A DNA stretch of 39,447 nucleotides from Actinomycetota bacterium (GCA_005888335.1 VAWY01000051.1:1-39447), one strand, 5' to 3'. Positions 25,412 through 32,927 are shown, numbered from the stretch's first letter. Notes: a model not told the origin generated them from the sequence alone. Translations and numbers: made by a program.

Positions 25412-25837
25412 ATGCCGACCTCACTCGTCCACACCTGCCTGCGCGTCGTCGACCCGGACGCGTCCGTGCGCTTCTACCGCGCGATCGGCTTCGAGGAGCG
25501 CGGGCGGCTGAACTTCGAGTCGGCGTACAACGTCTATCTCGGTCTGCCCGGTGACGGGGACCGGCTGGAGCTCACCGTCAACCTCGGGCGCGACGAGCCC
25601 TACGATCTCGGCGAGGGCTACAACCACGTCGCCGTGACGGTCGACGACCTCGAGGCGGTCCTGGCGAGGCTCGGCGAGCTCGGCGTGCAGCCGGAGAAGC
25701 CGCCGTACCGCCCGGGCGGGCGCGACGACCTTCCTCGCATCGCCTTCGTCGCCGACCCGGACGGCTATCGCGTCGAGCTCATCGACGGCGGCCGCTTCGA
25801 CACGCCGCAAGACGGTCCGCACCCGTCGATGAGCTGA
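25412..25837 (+). CDS. VOC-family protein, glyoxalase I-like
   Basis: The product is 141 aa with two beta-alpha-beta-beta-beta modules. Putative metal ligands are H7 (LVHTCLRVVD), Glu in RLELTVNLG, His in GYNHVAVTVDD and Glu in YRVELIDGG, the four-ligand set of lactoylglutathione lyase. The segments FYRAIGFEERGRLNF and IAFVADPDGYRVELID are typical. Actinobacteria usually lack glutathione, so the substrate may be a mycothiol adduct or something else. The start is ATG at 25412. A TACGGT box lies 12 nt upstream. Confidence 0.88.
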   Translation: MPTSLVHTCLRVVDPDASVRFYRAIGFEERGRLNFESAYNVYLGLPGDGDRLELTVNLGRDEPYDLGEGYNHVAVTVDDLEAVLARLGELGVQPEKPPYRPGGRDDLPRIAFVADPDGYRVELIDGGRFDTPQDGPHPSMS

Positions 25838-25848
25838 CGCGCCGGCGG

Positions 25849-26307
25849 CTACGAGCCGCCCTTCTCGACCTTCGCGCCCTTGGCCGAGAGCACGTACCAC
25901 TCGGCGCCGAACGCCTTCGATCCCTCGCCCCGCGCGTCGCCGGGCTTCTTGTCGCCGCTGAAGTGGTACAGCGGGTGGCCGTTGTAGGTCACCTGAACGC
26001 CGCTCTTGCGCCGCGTGGTCCCGAGGAGCGACGCCTTGACGCCGCCCCCTGCGGTCGGCTTGCCCTTGACGAGCAGCGGCGACCACACCTTCGCGCAGGC
26101 GCCCGCGCACGCGCTCTTGTTGCGGCGGTCCTTCTCGAAGAGGTACAGCGTCATGCCCTTGGCATCGACCAGGACCTTGCCGAGCTTGGTCGCCCGAAGG
26201 TCGACCGTGCCCGACTTGGCGGCGCCGGCGGCGCCGTGCGCCGTTCCGGCGCCCGCGCAGGCCAGCGCGGCAACGAACGCAGCAATCGTGAGCCGTCGAC
26301 GGTTCAT
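25849..26307 (-). CDS. Secreted-repeat protein (PF03640 type)
   Basis: The product is 152 aa, starting at ATG 26307 with a good AGGAG 8 nt upstream. A Sec signal peptide (MNRRRLTIAAFVAALACAGA, ending near AHGA) is followed by two copies of the secreted repeat: GMTLYLFEKDRRNKSACAGA with CAKVWSPLL, and GHPLYHFSGDKKPGDARGEG with WYVLS. The Tyr/Phe/Trp and Cys positions are the family hallmarks. The molecular function of this family is not established. It stands alone, converging with the glyoxalase-like gene 12 bp away. Confidence 0.88.
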   Translation of the reverse strand: MNRRRLTIAAFVAALACAGAGTAHGAAGAAKSGTVDLRATKLGKVLVDAKGMTLYLFEKDRRNKSACAGACAKVWSPLLVKGKPTAGGGVKASLLGTTRRKSGVQVTYNGHPLYHFSGDKKPGDARGEGSKAFGAEWYVLSAKGAKVEKGGS

Positions 26308-26443
26308 GTGAGGGACTCCTCTCTCTGGGACAAAGAGCGTGATCACCCAGAAGGACGCCGGATGGCGGCCGTCCCTTCCGCGCTGCGCGAGGTCATTCGG
26401 GGTACGCTGTCCGTGGTCCAGAGGCGAGCGGAAGTGAGCCGAT

Positions 26444-26719
26444 ATGGCGGCCAGTGAGGGCCATGTGGTGGACCTGCGAGCGCGTCCGGACGTGAGTGCC
26501 GACGTCCTCGAGACGGTGAGGCGGCATCTCATCGAGCTGCTCGGCGCGCGGTTGCTGGACAGCGCCGTGGTCGAGGAAGAAGGCGTGCGCCTGCGGGTGG
26601 CGACGGCCAGCCGGATCACCGCACTGGCCGCCGTGCGGGCCGGCGTGCGGGCCGTGGGGTGTGAAGATCTGTTTCTTGGCGACGCCGCTGAGCTCGCTAC
26701 GCGGCGCGCTCTGCGGTGA
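26444..26719 (+). CDS. Hypothetical protein, 91 aa
   Basis: The start is ATG at 26444, with GGAAG about 9 nt upstream. I recognise no family. The protein is short, acidic and soluble, with a probable helix (VLETVRRHLIELLGARLLDS), a beta stretch (AVVEEEGVRLRVATASRITA) and another helix. The layout is like a small alpha/beta domain. Its 3' end overlaps the convergent HD-GYP gene by 23 bp. Translation is supported by the ribosome-binding site and in-frame codon use; a function cannot be given. Confidence 0.55.
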   Translation: MAASEGHVVDLRARPDVSADVLETVRRHLIELLGARLLDSAVVEEEGVRLRVATASRITALAAVRAGVRAVGCEDLFLGDAAELATRRALR

Positions 26720-27779
26720 GGTCGACCCGCCGCTCGCCGCTGGGCAGGCGCACCGTGGGACGCTCGGGATCGTCGGCGTCGACGGCGGCGACGACGCCTC
26801 GCGAGCCGTCGGCGAGGGTGATCTCGCTGCCGACGGGGAAGCGATGCACGAGGCGGCGGAACACGGCGGCGACCTCGGGGTCGAACTGGGTGCCGGCGCC
26901 CTGGACGATGATGTCGTAGCCGACGTGGGCGGGACGTGCCGGCTGGTAGGGCCGCTGGCTCGTCACCGCGTCGTAGACGTCGGCCACGGCGGCGAGCCGG
27001 GCGAGCTGATGGATGCTCCGGCCCGCCAGGCCCTGCGGGTAGCCGGTGCCGTTCCAGCGCTCGTGGTGCTCGCGCACGATGGCGCGGATGACGGGGGACC
27101 AGGCGTCGCCGTCGAGCATGAGCGCGCCGTCCTCGGGGTGGCGGCGCACGATCGCGGTCTCCTCGCTGGTCAGGGCGCCGGGCTTGTTGAGGATCGCCAG
27201 CGGGATGGCGAGCTTGCCGATGTCGTGCAGCAGGAGCCCGAGGCCGAGCCGGTGCAGCCGGCGATCGATGCCATCGACGTGGTAACGGCCGCGGTCGTCC
27301 TGCCACCCTGCACGCGCGAACAGCTCGCGGCCGAGGAGCACGCCGAGCGCGCAGACGTCGATGCAGTGCTGGTGGGTGTAGGCGTCGGCGGCGGCGAGGT
27401 CGCTGAGGACGACCGCGGTCCCGGAGTGGGCGGCGACGCTGGCGACGATCCGGTCGACGACGGCGCTGAGGGCGTCGAGGGCCTCGGGCGGCAGCGGCTG
27501 GCGGTCGGCGAGCGCGGTGCGCGCGTCGCCGAGCGCCGCCGAGACCTTCTGGGCGACCTCCTGGCGGACGTGCGGGGGGAGGAGCTCCACGGGCTCGACG
27601 CCCTCGGAGAGCTGGTCGTCGACCCACACGGCCGGCACGCCGGCGTCGACGAGCGCCCGGGCGTAGCGCTCGGTGAGCCTGGCGCCCGAGCGCAGCAGCG
27701 GCATCTGGCTGGGGTCCGGCGCGGGGATGTCCCGCGCGAGCTGGAGTCCCACGGCACGGCTGACAGGCAGCAGACGCAT
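26697..27779 (-). CDS. HD-GYP c-di-GMP phosphodiesterase
   Basis: The product is 360 aa. The N-terminal 120 residues or so resemble the helical domain that often precedes HD-GYP. The catalytic domain shows TYTHQHCIDVCALG (first His), HD at 185-186 in LLLHDIGKLAIP, HH at 238-239 and GTGYP at 244-248 in HHERWNGTGYPQGL. These are the complete HD and GYP signatures, so it is predicted to hydrolyse cyclic di-GMP. A small beta domain (VGSEITLADGSRGVVAAVDA) ends the protein. The start is ATG at 27779, with GATAAC 6 nt upstream and no Shine-Dalgarno. A diguanylate cyclase gene lies 2.5 kb away. Confidence 0.92.
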   Translation of the reverse strand: MRLLPVSRAVGLQLARDIPAPDPSQMPLLRSGARLTERYARALVDAGVPAVWVDDQLSEGVEPVELLPPHVRQEVAQKVSAALGDARTALADRQPLPPEALDALSAVVDRIVASVAAHSGTAVVLSDLAAADAYTHQHCIDVCALGVLLGRELFARAGWQDDRGRYHVDGIDRRLHRLGLGLLLHDIGKLAIPLAILNKPGALTSEETAIVRRHPEDGALMLDGDAWSPVIRAIVREHHERWNGTGYPQGLAGRSIHQLARLAAVADVYDAVTSQRPYQPARPAHVGYDIIVQGAGTQFDPEVAAVFRRLVHRFPVGSEITLADGSRGVVAAVDADDPERPTVRLPSGERRVDLTAERAA

Positions 27780-27785
27780 GGCCTC

Positions 27786-27791
27786 GTTATC
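27786..27791 (-). promoter_or_regulatory. -10-like GATAAC 6 nt before the HD-GYP start
   Basis: The spacing of 6 nt to ATG, with TGAAAG 16 bp further upstream, would give a leaderless message. Confidence 0.4.
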
Positions 27792-27819
27792 GGACGGGGC
27801 GACCGGGCTTTCAGTCAGA

Positions 27820-27837
27820 CGGTACGCCGCGGTACCG
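27820..27837. promoter_or_regulatory. 18-bp palindrome upstream of the HD-GYP gene
   Basis: CGGTAC (27820-27825) and GTACCG (27832-27837) are separated by 6 bp. The palindrome sits about 30 bp upstream of the -10-like box, a plausible operator position. The protein that binds it is unknown. Confidence 0.35.
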
Positions 27838-27849
27838 CCGCACGCACCG

Positions 27850-28749
27850 TCAGGACGACGCGATGAGCTCGCCGCGCTCGACCAGCGCGGCGATCCGGTC
27901 GGTGATCGTCGGCCAGAGCTCGCGCGGGAGGTTGTGGCCCATGCCCTCGATCTCGACGAGCTCGGCGCCCGGCACGGCGCCGGCGGTGGCGCGGCCGCCG
28001 CTGAGGTTGACGAGCGGGTCGCCGTCGCCGTGGATGACGAGCGTCGGCACGTCGAGGCCGCGCAGCCGCGCGGTGCGGTCGCCGGAGGCGAGGATGGCCA
28101 GCAGCTGGCGCGCGACGCCGTCGGGGTCGTAGGCGCGGTCGTAGCTCAGGCCGGCGCGCTCGCGCACCTCGGCCTCGTCGAGCTCGAAGCCGGGCGAACC
28201 GATCACGCGGAACGCCGCGACGGTGCGCTCGACGGCCTCCTCGCGGCTCGTGGCGGGCGGCGCGAGCAGCACCGCCAGGGCGGCGTCGGTCGCGCCGCCG
28301 ACCGCGGGGTCGCCGGTGGTGGACATGATCGACGTCAGCGTCCGCACGCGGTCCGGGTGCTCGATCGCGACCGTCTGGGCGATCATCCCGCCCATCGACG
28401 CACCGACGAGGTGGGCGCTGCCGGCGTCGAGCGCGTCGAGCAGTCCGACGGTGTCGCGCGCCATGTCCGACAGCGTGTACGAGGCCGACGACGTGTTGCC
28501 GGCCATCGCGGCCGCGATGTCGCCGGGCGGGGCGTCGTGCAGATGGGTCGACAGCCCGATGTCGCGATTGTCGAACCGGATCACGAACAGCCCTCGATCG
28601 GCGAGGGCGGCGCAGAAGTCGTCGGGCCAGCCGAGCATCTGCGTGCCGAGCCCCATGACGAGCACGACGGGGGGGTGCTCGGGATCGCCGAAGGTCTCAT
28701 AGGCGAGGTCGATCTCGCCGACGCGCGCGTGCTTGATCCGGTCGCTCAT
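27850..28749 (-). CDS. Alpha/beta hydrolase
   Basis: The product is 299 aa with an alpha/beta-hydrolase fold. The oxyanion region is PPVVLVMGLGTQMLGWPDDF, the nucleophile elbow GASMGGM, the acid in HGDGDPLVNL and the histidine in EGMGHNLPREL, giving a full catalytic triad. The overall layout is like the RdmC/aclacinomycin methylesterase group, but the substrate cannot be assigned. The start is ATG at 28749 (MSDRIKHARVGEIDLAYETF). TACGAT lies exactly 6 nt before it and there is no Shine-Dalgarno. The open frame upstream of this ATG does not resemble the family. Confidence 0.88.
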   Translation of the reverse strand: MSDRIKHARVGEIDLAYETFGDPEHPPVVLVMGLGTQMLGWPDDFCAALADRGLFVIRFDNRDIGLSTHLHDAPPGDIAAAMAGNTSSASYTLSDMARDTVGLLDALDAGSAHLVGASMGGMIAQTVAIEHPDRVRTLTSIMSTTGDPAVGGATDAALAVLLAPPATSREEAVERTVAAFRVIGSPGFELDEAEVRERAGLSYDRAYDPDGVARQLLAILASGDRTARLRGLDVPTLVIHGDGDPLVNLSGGRATAGAVPGAELVEIEGMGHNLPRELWPTITDRIAALVERGELIASS

Positions 28750-28755
28750 CGCCGC

Positions 28756-28761
28756 ATCGTA
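28756..28761 (-). promoter_or_regulatory. -10-like TACGAT 6 nt before the alpha/beta hydrolase start
   Basis: TACGAT, then GCGGCG, then ATG. A TTGTGA lies further upstream at longer than normal spacing. Confidence 0.45.
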
Positions 28762-28781
28762 CGGCGCGCTCGACGTCCCCG

Positions 28782-29297
28782 TCACAACGGCCACTCGCTT
28801 CCCGCCTCGGCCGGTACGACCGCCGGGCGCGTCGACCACAGCAGGCCGCTGAGGAGCACGGCGAGCGCGGCGAGCACGATCGCGATGAGCCCCAGCCACA
28901 CTCCCGTACTCGACCGTGCCGCGCTCCGGGCCGGGGGCGGGCATCCAGCGCCGGCGTCGTCGCGGCGGCGACGCCGACTCGCATCGCGGGCGCAGGACCT
29001 GGAGCGGTGGGTCCCGACTCGAAGCCCTCGTCCTGACCCGGGCGCTCCGGCAGCCCGGTCCACGGCTTGACCTTGCCGTCGGCGTAGCCCTGGAGCACGC
29101 GCCAGACGTAGGTGCCCGGGCGCGCGGCCACGCCGAGGAACCGGAACGTCTCGCGGGTCGTGGCGACGTCGCGCCGTGGGGACCCGGAGCGTGAACTCCT
29201 GGTCCTCGCCGGCCGCGACCTGGGCAGGCTGGACGCCCTGGCGGGCGCGAGCGATCAGGTCACTGCGGCGGGGATCTGGGCGGCTGGACCAGGACAC
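28782..29297 (-). pseudogene. Remnant of a YcnI (DUF1775) copper-associated protein
   Basis: Three pieces resemble YcnI-type exported proteins but lie in two frames. First is VQPAQVAAGEDQEFTLRVPT. Then, in another frame, come ETFRFLGVAARPGTYVWRVL and QGYADGKVKPWTGLPERPG. Last, back in the first frame, is the C-terminal membrane helix TGVWLGLIAIVLAALAVLLS. Frame changes are needed near 29175 and 28930. The signal peptide, the N-terminal copper-ligand His and about 80 central residues of the usual domain are missing. No continuous product is possible, so this is a decayed gene. The family assignment rests on my recognition of the domain pattern. Confidence 0.6.
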
Positions 29298-29326
29298 GGC
29301 GCGGTGGGGACTATCCAGCCGTGTCC
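29282..29326. repeat. Competing inverted repeats
   Basis: GGACACGGC (29292-29300) pairs with GCCGTGTCC (29318-29326). GGCTGGA (29282-29288) pairs with TCCAGCC (29314-29320). The right arms overlap, so only one stem can form at a time. They lie at the 5' end of the broken ycnI. Confidence 0.5.
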
Positions 29327-29387
29327 GTTGCCAGGAGCGACAGATGACGCAACTGTCATCGCCTGGTCATCCGCCGTCATCCACGGT

Positions 29388-30296
29388 TCATTTAGTCGGC
29401 ATCTCACGACGGAAGAAGACGCCGTTTCGCTGGCGTCCGACCGCGGGCGAGCCGGCGCCGCCCTGGGCGGTCGTCGGGTTGTGCTGCCCCTCGGGGTCGG
29501 ACGTGTAGGTCACGTCCCCGCCGTCGTTCGACGCGCTGAAGGTGACGGTCGCCGGGCCCGTCACGTACGTGCCGGAGAACCCGAAGGTCTTGTCGCGGAG
29601 CTTGCGCTTCTTGCCGTGCCCGGCCCAGCGCACGTCGAAGGTCACGTGGGCGGGAACGGGTGCGGGCCCGCCGCGCTGGACCGCGTTGAGGAAGTCGTGG
29701 AAGTCCCTCACCGGGACGTTGCTCGCGTGGAAGCGCGCTTTGCCGGTCCCGGGCTCGACGCTGATCGCCGACGGCGGGACGGCGACCGTCCAGAACAGGC
29801 CCGACCGGGCGATGCCCGGCTCCCAGTCGTGCTGCTGATGGGACGGGTCGCCCACGGCGCCCGTGTCGAACAGGTCGATTCAGATGAAGCCGAACGTGCC
29901 GTGGTGCACGCGCCGGTCCAGACCGACGTAATCGCCGCGCATGAAGCGCATGTCGGTGTCGAAGTCGTAGGTCGAGCCGTCGCTGCCGTGCGCCGTGCCC
30001 CGGATCTCGGACGCGCCGACGACGCCGTTGAAGTCGGTGATCGTCGACATCTCGGCCCCGATGCCGGGCGCGAGGACGTGGACGAACGGGTGCTTGGGCA
30101 CCGGCTTGAAGTTCTTGCTGAAGCCCCCCGGGATCGGCCGCGGCGCGTGCGACGACTTCGCGAACACGGACGCCGCGTCGAGCAGTCCGACGCCTGCCAG
30201 CCCTCCGAGCCCGACCGCACCCCCGTGCAGCAGCCTGCGTCGCGTGAAGGCGGCGAGCGCAGCGCCCAGGTCGTCCAGTTCCGAGTCGAAGCTCAT
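29388..30296 (-). pseudogene. Tat-exported protein interrupted by an in-frame TGA
   Basis: The start is ATG at 30296 with a very good AGGAGG 8 nt upstream. The N-terminus carries a twin-arginine signal (RRRLLHGGAVGLGGLAGVGL). After 138 residues ending HHGTFGFI a TGA occurs at 29880-29882. The same frame then continues without interruption for another 163 codons (IDLFDTGAVGDPSHQQHDWE to the end FFRREMPTK). Both halves have beta-rich secreted character and smooth codon use, so one point change (for example GGA or CGA to TGA) probably split a 301-residue gene. The family is unknown to me. It is 31 bp downstream of the GGDEF gene and may be co-transcribed with it. Confidence 0.7.
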
Positions 30297-30326
30297 GGGG
30301 CGCTCCTCCTTGTGCCCTCGGGTCCG

Positions 30327-30332
30327 ACTATA
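30327..30332 (-). promoter_or_regulatory. -10-like TATAGT before the Tat-protein gene
   Basis: TATAGT is close to consensus but overlaps the stop codon of the GGDEF gene (30328-30330). No good -35 is visible, so it may be chance. Confidence 0.3.
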
Positions 30333-31413
30333 GACCTGGGGTCTCTGTGGGGGCGGCGTCCGCGAGGCGGTCCTCCCCCCACGCGCAGTCGCGCCCGGCG
30401 CGCTTGGCCCGGTAGACGCGGGCGTCGGCGCGCTCGACGGTGCGCTGGGCCGGCTCGCCGGCCTCATGGACGGTGACGCCGATGCTGACGCTCGTCATCG
30501 GACCCGTGGCACGCCAGGCGCGCAGGAGGCCGAGCGCGAGCCGGTCGGCGTGATCGTTCGCGCCCCGCAGGATCACGAGGAACTCCTCGCCGCCCACGCG
30601 CGTCACGACGTCGTCGCGGCGCACGTGCTGCTTCAGGAACTCGCCGAGGTCGCTCAGCAGGCGATCGCCCGCCGCGTGGCCGTGCGTGTCGTTGACCTCC
30701 TTGAAGCGGTCCACGTCGACCATGAGCACGGCGTCGCCGGGGCGCAGGGTGTCGAGCATGGTGTTGGCCATCCGCCGGTTCCCGAGGCCTGTCAGCTCGT
30801 CGAGCAGGGCCGCGACCGCAAGGCGGCCGCCCTCGCGCTGCAGGCGGGCGAAGGACGTGGCCACGAGCTCGGCGAGGAGGACGAGCATCGGCACGGCGAT
30901 CACGGCGGTCCCGGCGGCCGCGGCGCCTTCGCGGACGAGCGGCAGGACGTAGGCGGCCGCGAGCACCGGTGCGAGTCCCAGCGGCCAGCGCGGGGGCAGC
31001 GCCAGGCCGACCCATCCGTAGACGACCATGAAGAACAGCGGATAGCCGTAGGCCGGGACGACGCCGGCCTCGCCGTACGCCGCGGCGAGCGCGAGCGCCA
31101 GGACGGCGACGCAGGCGAGCCCGCGGCGTCCCAGCCGGTCCCAGGGCAGCACGACCATGACGGCCGCGGTCACGAGGTCGGCGACGACGAGTCCGTTGAG
31201 CGTGGTGCTGGCCCGCGGCACGGGACCGGGGAGCGCCGGCGCGAGCAGCCCCAGCACTCCGGCCGCGACGAACAAGACGGCGGCGGCCATCGCCGACTGG
31301 CGAGCGTCGGGCTGCCCGTGGGCGACGGCAAGCGGCCGCAGACCGTCCCCGCCCGTGGGGCTACGCGCCGGCTCGACGCGCGCCGGTCGCGCCGTGGCCC
31401 ATCTCACGCCCAT
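30328..31413 (-). CDS. Membrane diguanylate cyclase (GGDEF)
   Basis: The product is 361 aa. Residues of about 42-185 form five or six membrane helices of no recognised sensor type. The cytoplasmic GGDEF domain follows: DELTGLGNRRMANTMLDTLR, MVDVDRFKEVNDTHGHAAGD and the active-site GGEEF at 274-278. An RxxD inhibitory site, RRDD at 265-268, is at the correct distance, so product inhibition by c-di-GMP is expected. It should make cyclic di-GMP from GTP. ATG at 31413 is the annotated start, but the first 40 residues are poorly conserved in character and a later start is possible. Confidence 0.9.
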   Translation of the reverse strand: MGVRWATARPARVEPARSPTGGDGLRPLAVAHGQPDARQSAMAAAVLFVAAGVLGLLAPALPGPVPRASTTLNGLVVADLVTAAVMVVLPWDRLGRRGLACVAVLALALAAAYGEAGVVPAYGYPLFFMVVYGWVGLALPPRWPLGLAPVLAAAYVLPLVREGAAAAGTAVIAVPMLVLLAELVATSFARLQREGGRLAVAALLDELTGLGNRRMANTMLDTLRPGDAVLMVDVDRFKEVNDTHGHAAGDRLLSDLGEFLKQHVRRDDVVTRVGGEEFLVILRGANDHADRLALGLLRAWRATGPMTSVSIGVTVHEAGEPAQRTVERADARVYRAKRAGRDCAWGEDRLADAAPTETPGL

Positions 31414-31458
31414 CCCGTCACCGCGCAGAGGATGACACCACCACCTGGTGGATCGCGG

Positions 31459-31899
31459 TTACGCGGTTCCGCCGATCCAGGCGTCGGCGAGGTCCACCAG
31501 CGCATGGACCATCGGGTTCTCGCCTGCGGTGCGCCAGACCAGTCGAGTCTCCACCGGTGGACCGTCGGCGAGCGGAACGGCGACGACGCCCGGATGCGGG
31601 AGCGCGCTCGCCATCGATCCCGACGAGATCGCGATCGCCCGGCCCGAGACCACGACTTCGAGTTCCTCGGCGGTCTCGCGAACCACGTGATCCGTCATCG
31701 TCGGCGGTCCGCCGCGGTGCTCGTCGAGCGTCCAGAACGCGCTCCAGTGCGGGTCGAGGTGCCTGGTCCCCGGAAACGGCTCGTCGCAGGAGCGCTCGGC
31801 GGGGGACTGGAGAGCGACGCCGCGGTGCGCGAAGCCGCCTACGGCTACCGGTCCGAGCGCGAGTGCGAGCGGACGGTTTCGGCCTGAGTCGCGGTCAGC
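31459..31899 (-). pseudogene. LysR regulator remnant lacking the DNA-binding domain
   Basis: The frame from 31899 to 31459 reads like the C-terminal half of a LysR co-inducer-binding domain: CDEPFPGTRHLDPHWSAFWT, LDEHRGGPPTMTDHVVRETA, VSGRAIAISSGSMASALPHP and VETRLVWRTAGENPMVHALV. The only in-frame ATG is internal (31698). A TGA closes the frame at 31900-31902, and no helix-turn-helix follows upstream, where a different small gene lies. The regulator has therefore lost its N-terminal half. It ends 45 bp upstream of the GGDEF start. Confidence 0.6.
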
Positions 31900-32140
31900 T
31901 CACGGCCGGCGGCGGGGGCGTGTCCGCCGTCGTCGGCCGGCGCCACAACGTCACGCCGTCGGGGGCGGTGTCGCTCTCCGCCAGGCCGGCGGCTGCCAAC
32001 CCCGCGAGCTCGGCGCGAAATGCGTCGTAGGGGACGAGGCCGATGCGCACGAGCGTTGGGTAGCCGACACGGTCGTAGAGCTCCGAGGTCGTCGCGGGTT
32101 CGTCGGTGAGGACGGCCAGGAGTGCGGACGCACGTGACAT
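31895..32140 (-). CDS. Small winged-helix-like protein
   Basis: The product is 81 aa from ATG 32140. The pattern ALLAVLTDEPATTSELYDRV, then AFRAELAGLAAAGLAESDTA, then DGVTLWRRP resembles a compact winged helix (helix, turn-helix, beta wing), with a short Pro-rich tail. It could be a small DNA-binding protein, but no family is recognised and there is no Shine-Dalgarno. TAGCAG lies 7 nt before the ATG. Its stop overlaps the LysR remnant frame by a few bases. Confidence 0.5.
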   Translation of the reverse strand: MSRASALLAVLTDEPATTSELYDRVGYPTLVRIGLVPYDAFRAELAGLAAAGLAESDTAPDGVTLWRRPTTADTPPPPAVS

Positions 32141-32188
32141 CCGAGCGCTGCTACCCCGGACGCGTTGGAACTAGCACGGCCGCGGGGC

Positions 32189-32209
32189 GCGGGCTCGCGC
32201 GCAGCCCGC
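32189..32209. terminator. Terminator-like hairpin after the 33-aa peptide gene
   Basis: GCGGGCT and AGCCCGC form a perfect 7-bp stem around a 7-nt loop, about 33 bp downstream of the peptide stop. There is no U-tract. Confidence 0.45.
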
Positions 32210-32241
32210 ACCGACCGCTCAGGCGGCGCTACGCCGGACGC

Positions 32242-32343
32242 CTAGAAGCGCCCGCGGAAGCCGAAGCCCCCCAGAAGTAGCACCACCACGATGATGATGA
32301 GGATCAGGGTGATGGTGCCGATGGCCAACGGGGGCGCGAGCAT
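32242..32343 (-). CDS. 33-aa hydrophobic membrane peptide
   Basis: The start is ATG at 32343 with a strong AGGAGGT about 5 nt upstream; the stop is TAG at 32242-32244. The product begins MLAPPLAIGTITLILIIIVV, continues as one uninterrupted membrane helix and ends GGFGFRGRF. This layout (single helix, glycine turn, basic end) recurs among tiny envelope peptides of many bacteria, whose roles are mostly unknown. The strong ribosome-binding site and the following hairpin support a real gene. Confidence 0.65.
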   Translation of the reverse strand: MLAPPLAIGTITLILIIIVVVLLLGGFGFRGRF

Positions 32344-32442
32344 CGAGACCTCCTACGGGTCGGTGTGGTTCCCGTTCCCTCCTTGCCCCATCCGAGCGCT
32401 CTGCAACAACCGCGCGTTCCGGCCCCCGAGCGGTGACCGCAC

Positions 32443-32463
32443 GCGTAGGCCTCACTGCGTAGG
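32443..32463. repeat. Direct repeat GCGTAGG, 14-bp period
   Basis: GCGTAGG occurs at 32443-32449 and 32457-32463, just before the SnoaL-like gene. It could be a tandem operator or chance; only two copies are seen. Confidence 0.25.
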
Positions 32464-32501
32464 TTTACGGCGTCATCAGCGACGCATGAGGAGAGCAGCT
32501 C

Positions 32502-32909
32502 GTGAGCGCCGAGGAGAACATCGCGACGGTGAAGGAGATCTACGCGGCCTTCGGGCGCGGCGACGTCGACGCGATCCTTGAGCAGTGCACCGATGACGTC
32601 GACTGGGCCGCCGAAGCGGCGATCGAGGTCGCGCCGTGGCATGGCGTCAAGCACGGCAAGGCCGAGGTGCCCAGCTTCTTCGCGGGCATCCAGCAGGCCG
32701 GGCCCGTCACCGAGTTCACGCCGCTGAGCTTCGCCGGCAACGACGACGGGGACGTCATGGTGTTCCTGCGGTATGCCTTCACCACCGCGGCGACCGGCAA
32801 GGACGTCGCGATGAACCTCCACCACTTCTGGCGGTTCCGCGACGGCAAGGTCACCTATTACCGCGGGTCGGAGGACACCGCGCTCGTCGCTTCGGCGTTC
32901 ACCGCCTGA
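32502..32909 (+). CDS. SnoaL-like/NTF2-fold protein
   Basis: The product is 135 aa from a GTG at 32502, chosen because GAGGAG lies 8 nt upstream. It is an NTF2-like cone fold: MSAEENIATVKEIYAAFGRG, DAILEQCTDDVDWAAEAAIE, then beta strands ending HHFWRFRDGKVTYYRGSEDT. SnoaL-like proteins include ketosteroid isomerase relatives, limonene epoxide hydrolases and many uncharacterised members; the reaction here is unknown. The F420-type oxidoreductase begins 18 bp downstream, so the two are probably co-transcribed. Confidence 0.85.
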   Translation: MSAEENIATVKEIYAAFGRGDVDAILEQCTDDVDWAAEAAIEVAPWHGVKHGKAEVPSFFAGIQQAGPVTEFTPLSFAGNDDGDVMVFLRYAFTTAATGKDVAMNLHHFWRFRDGKVTYYRGSEDTALVASAFTA

Positions 32910-32927
32910 GCGTCGCGCCGCGAGCCG

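Noticed and set aside
26661..29070. Plus-strand frames opposite the HD-GYP and hydrolase genes
   Set aside because: They are antisense shadows of genes with intact catalytic motifs; composition is repetitive and no start signals are seen.
29880..29882. Selenocysteine codon
   Set aside because: There is no recognisable bacterial SECIS hairpin with the expected apical loop, the surrounding residues do not look like a redox site, and no selenium gene is in the window.
31438..31453. CCACCTGGTGG palindrome between the GGDEF gene and the LysR remnant
   Set aside because: It is too short, with one central base. It could be an operator, but nothing else supports it.
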